Below, in pieces: positions 27,333-35,692 of a stretch of DNA of 64,000 bases. The notes beneath the pieces were generated by a model. That model was given only the letters and a program-made list of their open reading frames with translations, was not told the origin of the DNA and made no database searches. Each line of letters begins with the position of its first letter. Position 1 is the stretch's first letter. The translations under genes and the position numbers were made by a program. Origin of the DNA: Salicibibacter cibarius (GTDB lineage Bacteria > Bacillota > Bacilli > Bacillales > Marinococcaceae); NCBI RefSeq assembly GCF_016495725.1, contig NZ_CP054705.1, positions 1,240,001-1,304,000 of the forward strand. The letters are read 5' to 3'.

Positions 27333-27902
27333 ATGGTTATGCCTGATCCGAAAAGAAAATTTTCCTATCGAGATTACGCTACATGGGCGGAAGAAAAAAG
27401 AATCGAGATTGTTGGTGGTGAGCCATATGACATGACACCGGCACCATCCAGAAAACATCAGTATACGTCCAAACAATTATTTGCAGCTTTGAATGATTAT
27501 TTATCCGGTGATCCATGCGAAGCGTATTATGCCCCTTTTGATGTGCGGTTGTTTGCAGAGGATCGTGCTGATGATCAAGTATTCGATGTGGTGCAGCCGG
27601 ATCTTGTTGTCGTCTGCGACCCAGACAAGTTGGATGATGCCGGTTGCAAGGGTTCACCGGACGTAATCATTGAAATAGTATCCCCTTCTTCAATTAAAAT
27701 GGATAAAAAGGTTAAAAGACATTTGTATGAAAAAGCTGGCATAAAAGAATACTGGATCATAGATCCTATTCATGCGTACATTGAAGTCTATACGTTGGAG
27801 AATGAAAAATACGGCAAACCGCTCTTTTATAGCAAAGAAGATCATCTAAAAAGTGCTCTATTCAAGGATTTGAAAATTGATCTTGAATACATTTTTGAAT
27901 AA
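27333..27902 (+). CDS. Uma2-family endonuclease-like protein (DUF820)
   Basis: 189 aa PD-(D/E)XK fold protein. Motifs RIEIVGGEPYDMTPAPSRKH, VVQPDLVVVCD, GSPDVIIEIVSPSS, and the KRHLYEKAGIKEYWIIDP tail are typical of Uma2 proteins; the catalytic D-ExV-type residues are in PDVIIEIVS. Such genes are often present in multiple copies in Firmicutes and cyanobacteria and have been linked to mobile elements. The role here is unknown. Followed by a strong terminator. Confidence 0.85.
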   Translation: MVMPDPKRKFSYRDYATWAEEKRIEIVGGEPYDMTPAPSRKHQYTSKQLFAALNDYLSGDPCEAYYAPFDVRLFAEDRADDQVFDVVQPDLVVVCDPDKLDDAGCKGSPDVIIEIVSPSSIKMDKKVKRHLYEKAGIKEYWIIDPIHAYIEVYTLENEKYGKPLFYSKEDHLKSALFKDLKIDLEYIFE

Positions 27903-27946
27903 CCCATAATGGTTCTATAAGAATACAACTGCCGAGATTGCCTTTC

Positions 27947-27980
27947 AAACCTTGCATAAAAAGCGTATGCAAGGTTTTTT
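27947..27980 (+). terminator. Terminator of the Uma2 gene
   Basis: AAACCTTGCATA and TATGCAAGGTTT form a 12-bp stem with a seven-base loop, then T-run. Confidence 0.9.
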
Positions 27981-28038
27981 AGTGAGCAGCATTTTTTTCG
28001 CATAAATGGTCATACTAGGGAGACAAGGGGGCGATAGA

Positions 28039-29100
28039 ATGCCTGCGATTCAAGCGGTGGCAACAGCGATCCCGCCTTATGAAGCTTCGCAAACGGAGGT
28101 TGCCCGTATGGTCCGTGCACTTTTTGCGGACGACTTCGCTGACATCGATCGTTTGCTGAAAGTTTTTGATCATGGACAAATTGAGACTAGACAGTTTGTG
28201 AAACCGCTGGAATGGTATGAAAAGCCACGGAGCTTAGGAGAAAAAAATGAAGCGTTCATAGAAAATGCCGTTCAATTGGGTGCCGAAGCTGTTGAATCGT
28301 GTATAAAAGAAGCGGGGACGAACCATGAAGATTTAACGGCATTTATCTCTGTGACGAGTACAGGTTTCGCCACTCCTTCCATCGAAGCGCGAATAATGAA
28401 TAAGTTGCAATTGCCTTTACATATGAACCGAATTCCGTTATGGGGACTGGGATGCGGTGGAGGTGCCGCGGGCCTTGCGCGTGCCCATGAGTATTGCCGG
28501 GCTTATCCGGAAGCGCAAGTGCTCGTTCTATGCATTGAATTGTGCAGTTTGACGTTTCAGCACGAGGATCGTACTAAGAGCAATTTAATTGGAACGTCTT
28601 TATTTTCCGATGGAGTGGCTTGTGCGCTTGTTACGGGGGAGAAGGTGAAATTGGGGGACGAACCACATCCCCACGTTACCGACACGCAATCAACTTTGAT
28701 GCCGGATTCCGAACGTGTCATGGGCTGGGATATTGGCAATGACGGTTTGCATGTCGTATTCTCCCGCGATATCCCTTCTATCGTCCATTCATGGGTAGGA
28801 CCGAATATCGATCAGTTTTTAGGGCGATTGGGGAAACACTATAACGACATCACAGCACTTGTGGCGCACCCGGGCGGAAGAAAAGTGTTGGAAGCTTATG
28901 AAGCTACACTGGACTTGCCGTCGGACCTTTCTGCACACGCGCGAAAAATCCTCGCGAGCCACGGAAATATGTCGTCGCCAACGGTATTGTACGTACTTAA
29001 AGAAATTTTACAAAAAAAATATCCTCGAGACGCTGAAGGCCTAGTCACTGCCCTTGGGCCGGGTTTTAGTTCCGAGTTGCTTTGGTTGGAATGGAGGTAA
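28039..29100 (+). CDS. bcsA: Type III polyketide synthase (BcsA/BpsA-like)
   Basis: 353 aa chalcone-synthase-like enzyme that condenses fatty acyl-CoA with malonyl-CoA, giving alkylpyrones or alkylresorcinols in Bacillus. Active-site Cys in LGCGGGAAG, His in VAHPGGRKV, Asn in SHGNMSSPTVLYVL. ATG 28039 has AAGGGGGC upstream; an in-frame ATG at 28006 lacks a binding site. Followed after three bases by the methyltransferase gene, the same pair as bpsA-bpsB (bcsA-ypbQ) in B. subtilis. Confidence 0.92.
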   Translation: MPAIQAVATAIPPYEASQTEVARMVRALFADDFADIDRLLKVFDHGQIETRQFVKPLEWYEKPRSLGEKNEAFIENAVQLGAEAVESCIKEAGTNHEDLTAFISVTSTGFATPSIEARIMNKLQLPLHMNRIPLWGLGCGGGAAGLARAHEYCRAYPEAQVLVLCIELCSLTFQHEDRTKSNLIGTSLFSDGVACALVTGEKVKLGDEPHPHVTDTQSTLMPDSERVMGWDIGNDGLHVVFSRDIPSIVHSWVGPNIDQFLGRLGKHYNDITALVAHPGGRKVLEAYEATLDLPSDLSAHARKILASHGNMSSPTVLYVLKEILQKKYPRDAEGLVTALGPGFSSELLWLEWR

Positions 29101-29103
29101 ACA

Positions 29104-29634
29104 ATGATACTTTTCGTGATTTTATATTTGTGGGTCATTACCCAACGGTGCTTTGAATTATGGTTGGCACGAAAAAATGAAGCATGGATGAAGGCAAGAG
29201 GAGGCGTTGAACACGGAAGCGGGCATTATCCATGGATGGTAGTGATGCATAGCGCATTTCTGTTGTCGCTTTTGTTTGAAGCGTACTTTAATGCATTTGC
29301 TTTAATGCCGGGTTGGCCGGTTTTACTCATCTTGTTTCTCGGCGCGCAAGGTTTGCGCGCGTGGGTGATGGGTTCACTCGGACGTTTCTGGAATTTGAAA
29401 GTGATGATTTTACCGGGAGAAAACATGATTAAAAGAGGCCCGTATCGCTGGTTAAAGCATCCGAACTACCTCGTTGTAATGACAGAAATTCTGCTGTTGC
29501 CGCTGATTTTTCAAGCGTACGTAACGGCTGTTGTTTTTACGATCGCCAACGCATGCATACTCTTTTTTGTTCGCATACCCGTCGAAGAACGCGCGCTTAA
29601 TGGCTATCGTCATGTCGAACCGCGCGAAAAATAA
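29104..29634 (+). CDS. ypbQ: Isoprenylcysteine carboxyl methyltransferase-like membrane protein (YpbQ/BpsB)
   Basis: 176 aa with four or five helices and the ICMT-type SAM site RGPYRWLKHPNYLVVMTEI. In B. subtilis the homologue methylates the alkylpyrone made by the type III synthase. It starts three bases after bcsA, with GGAGG in the end of that gene. Confidence 0.9.
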   Translation: MILFVILYLWVITQRCFELWLARKNEAWMKARGGVEHGSGHYPWMVVMHSAFLLSLLFEAYFNAFALMPGWPVLLILFLGAQGLRAWVMGSLGRFWNLKVMILPGENMIKRGPYRWLKHPNYLVVMTEILLLPLIFQAYVTAVVFTIANACILFFVRIPVEERALNGYRHVEPREK

Positions 29635-29701
29635 TGCTTCCCGAAACCGGGGATTCGTGATATATTTTTCCGGAAAATAATCTTCGGGAGGATTGACCGC
29701 C

Positions 29702-30241
29702 TTGGGAAGTTTTTTGCTCGAAAACGCCTGGGCGTTGATTTTCATTATTTTGATGATCAACGTGGCCTATGTCAGTTTATTTACGCTCCGCATGATTTTA
29801 ACGTTAAAGGGCGTTCGTTACGGAGCCGCGGTTGTCGGGATGGCGGAAATCACCATCTATGTAACCGGTCTTGGCATTGTGCTCGATAACATGACGTCTG
29901 TCCTCCATGTGATGGCTTACGCCTTGGGGTTCGGCATCGGTGTCATCGTCGGCATGAAGATTGAAGAAAAGCTGGCGTTAGGGTATATTACCGTTAATGT
30001 GATTACAAAAGAATACGAGCCTGATATTCCGAATCGTTTACGGGACAAAGGCTATGGCGTGACGAACTGGGTGGCTTACGGCAGAGAAGGCGAACGGTTG
30101 ATGATGGAAATTTTGACCTCCCGTAAATCGGAAAAAGATTTGTTTGACACCGTAAAAACACTTGATTCAAAAGCTTTTATTGTGTCTCATGAACCGAAAA
30201 AATTCAACGGCGGTTTCTGGGTAAAAGGAGTGCGACGATAA
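29702..30241 (+). CDS. yebE: DUF2179/DUF5698 membrane protein (YebE/UPF0316-like)
   Basis: 179 aa. Three N-terminal helices ([50 protein letters not shown]) and a C-terminal DUF2179-type domain ([20 protein letters not shown]). TTG 29702 is ten bases after GGGAGG; TTG 29693 would be too close. In B. subtilis yebE precedes yebG and lies between pbuG and the pur operon, which fits the fragmented synteny here. Stop overlaps the yebG start region. Confidence 0.88.
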   Translation: MGSFLLENAWALIFIILMINVAYVSLFTLRMILTLKGVRYGAAVVGMAEITIYVTGLGIVLDNMTSVLHVMAYALGFGIGVIVGMKIEEKLALGYITVNVITKEYEPDIPNRLRDKGYGVTNWVAYGREGERLMMEILTSRKSEKDLFDTVKTLDSKAFIVSHEPKKFNGGFWVKGVRR

Positions 30242-30421
30242 ATGGGGAAGAAGATAACCTATGAGGTTGAAGAAAATGAAACGATTGCCGAATGTTTAGA
30301 CAGAATTGCAAAAGACGGATATCAACCTGTGCGCAGGATTGAAAAGCCTGTTTTTCGGCAAGGAAACAGTGAGGTTGAGGTTGCAGAACAGCGGGTGAAA
30401 TTTGAAGTTAAGAAGCAATAG
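30242..30421 (+). CDS. yebG: NETI-motif small protein (YebG)
   Basis: 59 aa: MGKKITYEVEENETIAECLD, then RIAKDGYQPVRRIEKPVF and EVKKQ. The ENETI motif and PVRRIEKP match the NETI family. It starts directly after the yebE stop (TAAATG), translationally coupled, with AAAAGGAGTG inside yebE as its binding site. Function unknown; conserved partner of yebE in Bacillaceae. Confidence 0.93.
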   Translation: MGKKITYEVEENETIAECLDRIAKDGYQPVRRIEKPVFRQGNSEVEVAEQRVKFEVKKQ

Positions 30422-30427
30422 GGGTGG

Positions 30428-30456
30428 GGCTGGTCCATTAGGATCGGTCTTTTTTC
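30428..30456 (+). terminator. Terminator of yebE-yebG
   Basis: GGCTGGTCC and GGATCGGTC form nine pairs (three wobbles) around ATTA, followed by six T. Confidence 0.75.
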
Positions 30457-30496
30457 TTTGTTTCCTGTGATAGACTGGATAGATGGAGGGGTTGAA

Positions 30497-31010
30497 ATGG
30501 CTAAAAAAGGAAAAGGCATCAAACGGCATGAATCATTATACCCGTTATCGCATCATCATCAGAATGGATTGGCGATTGCCCTATTTTTGAAACGGGCGGA
30601 AACCGAGGGAGTACGTTCACAGTTGAAGAGATCAAGCAAAAGCTGCAGCGATTTTGGGAAGTGGCGGGAACGAACATTTTCGCGACGAAGAGGAACTTTT
30701 ACTCCCTGCGTATTCGCTTGATGAACCGGAGATTTCGGAAATGTTAGTAGAGCACGTGCACATACGCGCATTGGTTCAACAGGTGTTGGAAACGACAGAT
30801 GGTGGGGGAGAAGCGATGCATCACCTAGGAACAATGTTGAAGCAACATATTTGTAAAGAAGAACGCGTGATTTTTCCAATGATGGAAAAAGTGTTGCCGG
30901 AAGACGTTTTAGAGCGTCTTCACCCTCGTTTTCATCAAGTAGATCCCTCTCAGAAGGTGTTTTCTTCAATCCTCTCTAATAGTCGCCGCACATATCACCC
31001 GAAAAAATGA
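30497..31010 (+). pseudogene. Hemerythrin-like domain protein, two frameshifts
   Basis: The start MAKKGKGIKRHESLYPLSHH (ATG 30497 after GGAGGGG) is in one frame, TFTVEEIKQKLQRFWEVAG (about 30606-30663) in a second, and GNEHFRDEEELLLPAY to the stop at 31010 in a third. Joined, they give a hemerythrin-like domain with iron ligands in HHHQNG, HFRDEEE, EHVHIRAL and HICKEERVIFPMME. Both breaks are repaired by one extra G in GGG runs (near 30606 and near 30664). It is either a young pseudogene or an assembly artefact. Confidence 0.88.
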
Positions 31011-31020
31011 ATGTTTAACG

Positions 31021-31057
31021 ACAATCAATTGTGGGATCGCTCACAATTGATTGTTTT
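31021..31057 (+). terminator. Terminator after the hemerythrin gene
   Basis: ACAATCAATTGTG and CACAATTGATTGT form a perfect 13-bp stem followed by TTTTGCTTT. Confidence 0.9.
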
Positions 31058-31125
31058 GCTTTATAATAAAAATAGGTATTTAATCCTAAAATATACACTG
31101 CATAGCTTCACCCGGAGGGGATTGA

Positions 31126-33810
31126 ATGAATGAGGAACAGAAATGGTTCAGTAAGGACGCGGGCGATGTCCTAAAAGAGTTGGATACTGAAAAATCGCAA
31201 GGTTTAAGCGAAGAAGAAGCAAAGCGAAGACTTGAACATTACGGGAAAAATGAACTGCCGGAGGAAGATAAAGAACCTTTACTTAAAAAGGTTGCGAAGC
31301 ATTTCAATGATGTCCTTATATATGTTTTGCTGGCCGCAGCGGTGATTACCGGTATTCTCGGCCATTATATTGATACTGCGGTAATTGCGGTCGTCGCGAT
31401 CGTCAACGCCGCCATTGGTTATTTTCAGGAAAATAAAGCGGAAAAGGCGCTCGCCGGCATTAAAAAGATGCTTTCCCTGTTCGCAAACGTACGCCGAGAT
31501 GGAGATCGGACAGAAGTCGCTGCTACCGATGTTGTCGTCGGTGATATTGTCTTACTCAACGCAGGCGACAAAGTTCCCGCAGATGTCCGGTTGTTAAAAG
31601 CCGAAAATTTAAACGTGGAAGAGTCTCCATTAACCGGGGAGTCCACGACCGTTGAAAAACATACGTATGCCCTTGATTCAGAAACCGTTCTGGCGGATCG
31701 CAAAAACATGGCTTTTTCCGGGACATCGATTGCATCCGGTTCAGGCGTCGGCATCGTAACAGCGACAGGTGAGGATACCGAGATCGGGAAAATCAACCAA
31801 TCGATTGCCGAGGTCGAAGATTTGCAAACCCCGCTCATTAAGCAAACCTCGCAATTTGGAAAGATGGTCGCGATTGCCATCGTCGGCTTTTCCGTCTTGA
31901 TGTATATCTTCGGCTTGCTCTTCCGTGATTACCCGCTCGGTGAATTGTTGCTTTACGTCATCGGGATCGCGGTTGCGGCTATCCCTGAAGGTCTTCCGGC
32001 TATCTTATCGATTATCCTGGCCATCGGCGTCCAAAATATGGCTGGACGAAATGCGATTGTTCGCAATCTCCCTTCGGTTGAAACCTTAGGGTCTGTATCC
32101 ATTATCGGTTCGGATAAAACCGGTACCTTAACCAAAAATGAAATGACGGTTACCTCTGTTGTCACCAGTGAGCGGGAATATGACGTATCCGGCACCGGTT
32201 ATGTGCCGGAGGGTGATATATTATACAAAGATGAAGTGGTTCGAACGGAAGAGGATCCTACATTGAAGGATCTGCTATTAAGTGTGAAAACATGCAACGA
32301 TGCTAGCTTAAAAAAGGATGAAGAAGGCAGATGGGATATTAAAGGGGACCCGACTGAAGGTTGTTTGCTCACATTGGCTGCAAAGGCAGACATACCTGTG
32401 GCGAGCCCGGACGTTGAAGCGAAAATACCCTTTGATTCCTCCTATAAATACATGGCTACATTGGTGGATGCTACCGAGGAAAAGGTGATTTACATTAAAG
32501 GTGCGCCTGATCGCATTTTTGATATGGTGGATCAGGAAGGGTTTAAAAAACCGAAGTGGGAACAACTGATGAAGACGCATGCCAAAAAAGGGGAACGCGT
32601 AATCGGAGTCGCGATGAAAAAAGTGTCGAAAGAAACCACTTCCATCGATCACGGAGATTTAGATGATGGGGTTATGTTCTTAGGCCTTGTCGGCATTGTG
32701 GATCCGCCGAGAGAAGAAGCAATGGCGGCGGTTAAAGCTTGCAACCAAGCGGGTATACAAGTCAAAATGATTACCGGCGACCACGTCGATACAGCAAGCG
32801 CGATTGGTTATCAATTGGGAATAGGTGATGGCCGTCACGCTTTGGAAGGCAAAGAAATCGATACAATGTCCGATGATGAACTTGTCAAAGCAGCCAATGA
32901 ATACGATGTGTTTGCCCGAACAACACCCCAGCATAAATTACGATTGGTGCAAGCGTTCCAGCAAAATGATAAAACTTGCGCTATGACCGGGGATGGTGTT
33001 AATGATGCGCCGGCGCTTAAGCGCGCGGATGTCGGTGTAGCGATGGGGATCAAAGGGACAGAAGTTGCCAAAGAAGCGTCCGAAATGGTTCTCGTCGACG
33101 ATAACTTTAAAACCATCGTCAACGCTGTCGAAGAAGGGCGCAGAGTTTATGACAACCTGAAAAAAACGATTTTATTTATCTTGCCGACAAACGCAGCTGA
33201 AGCGTTTCTCATCACGGCTGCCATATTTCTAGGCATTATGATGCCGTTAACACCGGTACAGATTTTGTGGGTGAATATGGTTTCTTCTGTCACGGTATCG
33301 CTCGCGCTCGCCTTTGAACAGCTGGACAAAGGGGCGATGACACGTCCGCCGCGCCCGCCGAACACCCCATTATTAAGCGGGTATTACATTTTCAGGATCA
33401 TTTTTGTCGCGCTTTTAATCGGTGGTGGAACCTTAGCGATGAACCTGAGTATGATCGATCAAGGGTACGATCAAGCGATCGTTAATACCGTTACGCTCAA
33501 CACGATTGTCATTACGCAAATGTTTCACTTGTTTAACTGTCGTTCTGAACTTGAGTTTGCCTTTAATAAAGATTTCTTTTCCAATAAAGCTGTCTTTGTC
33601 GTTTCCGGTTTGCTGATTCTCTTGCAACTGTTCATCACGTATGTACCGTTTATGAATACCATCTTTGAAACGGAACCACTACAAGCCGGTTATTGGCTGT
33701 TCCCAATCATTATGGGGGCTATCGTCTTTATCGTTGTTGAGATTGAAAAAGTGATCACAAAGCAAGTCGTGAACAATAAGAGGTACAAAAGAAAGGAGGG
33801 CTCAACATGA
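31126..33810 (+). CDS. P2-type cation-transporting ATPase
   Basis: 894 aa, full length. Order: N-terminal cation ATPase domain (GLSEEEAKRRLEHYGKNELP), TGES actuator motif, M4 IPEGLPA, phosphorylation site SDKTGTLTKNE, nucleotide-binding KGAPDRI, hinge TGDGVNDAPAL, and a C-terminal helix domain. M6 reads WVNMVSS where Ca2+ pumps of the SERCA type have an NxxTD with a metal-binding Asp, so Ca2+ may not be the substrate. Related bacterial pumps with this motif are of unsettled specificity (Na+, K+ or H+ proposed). The last codons overlap the CoA-transferase start by four bases. Confidence 0.9.
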   Translation: MNEEQKWFSKDAGDVLKELDTEKSQGLSEEEAKRRLEHYGKNELPEEDKEPLLKKVAKHFNDVLIYVLLAAAVITGILGHYIDTAVIAVVAIVNAAIGYFQENKAEKALAGIKKMLSLFANVRRDGDRTEVAATDVVVGDIVLLNAGDKVPADVRLLKAENLNVEESPLTGESTTVEKHTYALDSETVLADRKNMAFSGTSIASGSGVGIVTATGEDTEIGKINQSIAEVEDLQTPLIKQTSQFGKMVAIAIVGFSVLMYIFGLLFRDYPLGELLLYVIGIAVAAIPEGLPAILSIILAIGVQNMAGRNAIVRNLPSVETLGSVSIIGSDKTGTLTKNEMTVTSVVTSEREYDVSGTGYVPEGDILYKDEVVRTEEDPTLKDLLLSVKTCNDASLKKDEEGRWDIKGDPTEGCLLTLAAKADIPVASPDVEAKIPFDSSYKYMATLVDATEEKVIYIKGAPDRIFDMVDQEGFKKPKWEQLMKTHAKKGERVIGVAMKKVSKETTSIDHGDLDDGVMFLGLVGIVDPPREEAMAAVKACNQAGIQVKMITGDHVDTASAIGYQLGIGDGRHALEGKEIDTMSDDELVKAANEYDVFARTTPQHKLRLVQAFQQNDKTCAMTGDGVNDAPALKRADVGVAMGIKGTEVAKEASEMVLVDDNFKTIVNAVEEGRRVYDNLKKTILFILPTNAAEAFLITAAIFLGIMMPLTPVQILWVNMVSSVTVSLALAFEQLDKGAMTRPPRPPNTPLLSGYYIFRIIFVALLIGGGTLAMNLSMIDQGYDQAIVNTVTLNTIVITQMFHLFNCRSELEFAFNKDFFSNKAVFVVSGLLILLQLFITYVPFMNTIFETEPLQAGYWLFPIIMGAIVFIVVEIEKVITKQVVNNKRYKRKEGST

Positions 33811-35081
33811 CCGATTCGAAAAAAATGCGTCCCGAAATGTTCCTAAACTTTGTTCATAATGGCGATGACGTTATCGTTTCCATGGCAAATGGAGAACCAG
33901 TCGAGTTATTGAATACGCTTGAGGAACATGCTGCCCGTTTTACAGATGTCCGTGTTCACCAAATGCATGCACAAAGAAAGCGTGCTTATATTGAAAACAA
34001 ATATCCCGGAAGTCTTCGGCATGTGGCTTATTTTTTAAGCGGGGCTTCGCGAGAAGCATTCAATGATGGGCGGTGTGATTTGGTTCCGAACCATTTCCAT
34101 GATGTTCCACGGATCATGTGGGAAAGAACCAATCATCAACTCGTGCTCGTCACGGCTTCGCCGATGGACGAGGATGGTTATTTTACTTTTGGAACCAATG
34201 CTGATTACGTGTCGGCATTGATTGGAAAAGCGCCTTTTTTCTTGGAAGTGAACCAACAAATGCCGACAACCTACGGGCAAAATCGTATTCATGTGTGTGA
34301 TATTGAGGGTTATATTGAAGTGGATAGGCCCAATCATACGATTATGCCCCGAGCCCCCTCTGAAAAAGATGAGCAGATGGCCGCGCACATAGCGGAACTT
34401 ATTCCTGACGGCGCTACGCTTCAGGTAGGCATCGGCGGGGTTCCCAATGCCATGATTCATTTTCTGAAAGAAAAACGCGATTTGGGCATTCACACGGAAA
34501 TGCTGACTGATGGCATTGTTGATTTAGCAGAAGCCGGTGCTGTGAGTGGTGGCCGGAAAACAAACGATCCGGGAAAGGTTGTCGGAACGTTTGCATTAGG
34601 CACACAAAGGCTGTACGATTTTATCCATGAAAATGAAACCGTCAAAATGATGCCGGTTGATTACGTGAATGATCCGAAAGTGATCGGCCGTGAACAAATG
34701 ATGATTTCCATTAATGCGACGACGGAAGTGGATTTTTTCGGCCAGTGTGCTTCCGAAACGATCAAAGGGCGTTATTATAGTTCTACAGGGGGTCAATCGG
34801 ATTTTGCGCAAGGCGCGGCATTTTCCCAATTCGGCAGAGGTTTTATTTGTTTGGCATCGACAACGCGGGATGAAAAAATTTCCCGCATTCGCCCTTCGCT
34901 CACCCCGGGTTCAGCAGTGACGACATCGAAAAATGATGTGCACTATATCGTTACGGAATATGGAGCTGTTAACTTGAAGGGAAAAAGCATATCGGAAAGG
35001 GCCAAATTGCTCATCGGCATTGCCCATCCCAAATTCCGGGAGGAACTGACACACGAGGCCAAGGCATTAAGTATTATTTAA
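33807..35081 (+). CDS. Acetyl-CoA hydrolase/4-hydroxybutyrate-type CoA-transferase
   Basis: 424 aa of the AcH/Cat1 family. N-terminal HQMHAQRKRAYIE, LQVGIGGVPNAMIHFL in the middle, and ISINATTEVDFFGQCASE, where the acidic residue acts in CoA transfer in the family, then STGGQSDFAQGAA. Catalyses CoA exchange between short-chain acids. ATGA overlap with the ATPase gene suggests co-translation, an unusual pair with no obvious metabolic link. Confidence 0.87.
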   Translation: MTDSKKMRPEMFLNFVHNGDDVIVSMANGEPVELLNTLEEHAARFTDVRVHQMHAQRKRAYIENKYPGSLRHVAYFLSGASREAFNDGRCDLVPNHFHDVPRIMWERTNHQLVLVTASPMDEDGYFTFGTNADYVSALIGKAPFFLEVNQQMPTTYGQNRIHVCDIEGYIEVDRPNHTIMPRAPSEKDEQMAAHIAELIPDGATLQVGIGGVPNAMIHFLKEKRDLGIHTEMLTDGIVDLAEAGAVSGGRKTNDPGKVVGTFALGTQRLYDFIHENETVKMMPVDYVNDPKVIGREQMMISINATTEVDFFGQCASETIKGRYYSSTGGQSDFAQGAAFSQFGRGFICLASTTRDEKISRIRPSLTPGSAVTTSKNDVHYIVTEYGAVNLKGKSISERAKLLIGIAHPKFREELTHEAKALSII

Positions 35082-35692
35082 ACGTTGGAAGGGACAAGTT
35101 GGATCTCCCGGGGCTCAGTTCCTCGGGGCGATTCAGTATTTGAAAATAATTTTGCTTATTGACCGCACTTGGAATCATTATCGTTAAGCTGCTTGCTCAA
35201 TGATTAACTGTGTATTTTCCAAAGTTTCCGCGGAGAGGATCTGTTTTAGCAATTCATTAAGTAATTCTAAATTATCGATAGATCGAACTTTCTCTTGTTT
35301 CGCGTTGTGCAGATAGCATCTTGTTTCCCTTTCCCCATCCCTCGCTGTTCGTAAGACGTCATCAGTTCCATAACTTAGATCATTTCTTTATCCAAAAATC
35401 TGAGATGGATATAATCAATGTTTTCGTGAATTTTCGGGAAGAATAATACCATAAACTCTTCGAAAAATTCTTGAATTAAAGCTTTGAACAAGCGATTATG
35501 ATCGATTCGGTTGTTTTTATCATCTGTATTTGCCATTGTTGGTCTCCATATTCTATTCTAACCATTATATCGAACAAATGTTCAAATTGCAAGCTTTATT
35601 TTCATGCTCATCACATATTTTCATCCGGCTATATGTTACAATTTCCGTTATGAGGTCGATGACATAGAAATACAACAGAGGAGCCTTTAAGC
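35082..35692. other. Region between the CoA-transferase and the LytTR locus
   Basis: Holds an Rpn-family pseudogene on the minus strand (entered separately) and otherwise no gene. The last 100 bases upstream of 35693 should contain the promoter of the LytTR-fusion gene; TATGTTACAAT at about 35631-35641 contains a possible -10 box. Confidence 0.4.
35184..35536 (-). pseudogene. Rpn-family nuclease remnant
   Basis: Starts ATG 35536 after GGAGACC, reading MANTDDKNNRIDHNRLFKAL then IQEFFEEFMVLFFPKIHENI, an Rpn N-terminus, and stops at KEMI* near 35375. C-terminal pieces (VMELMTSYEQRGMGKGKQD and ELLNELLKQILSAETLENTQ) follow in other frames up to 35184. The central catalytic region is missing, so it is an internally deleted and frameshifted copy. 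Confidence 0.75.

Noticed and set aside
27333-27902. Restriction-modification or defence nuclease
   Set aside because: It is a stand-alone Uma2 protein with no methylase, ATPase or defence partner beside it.
30497-31010. Programmed frameshifting in the hemerythrin gene
   Set aside because: There are two separate breaks, no slippery heptamer and no downstream pseudoknot; single-base loss explains both.
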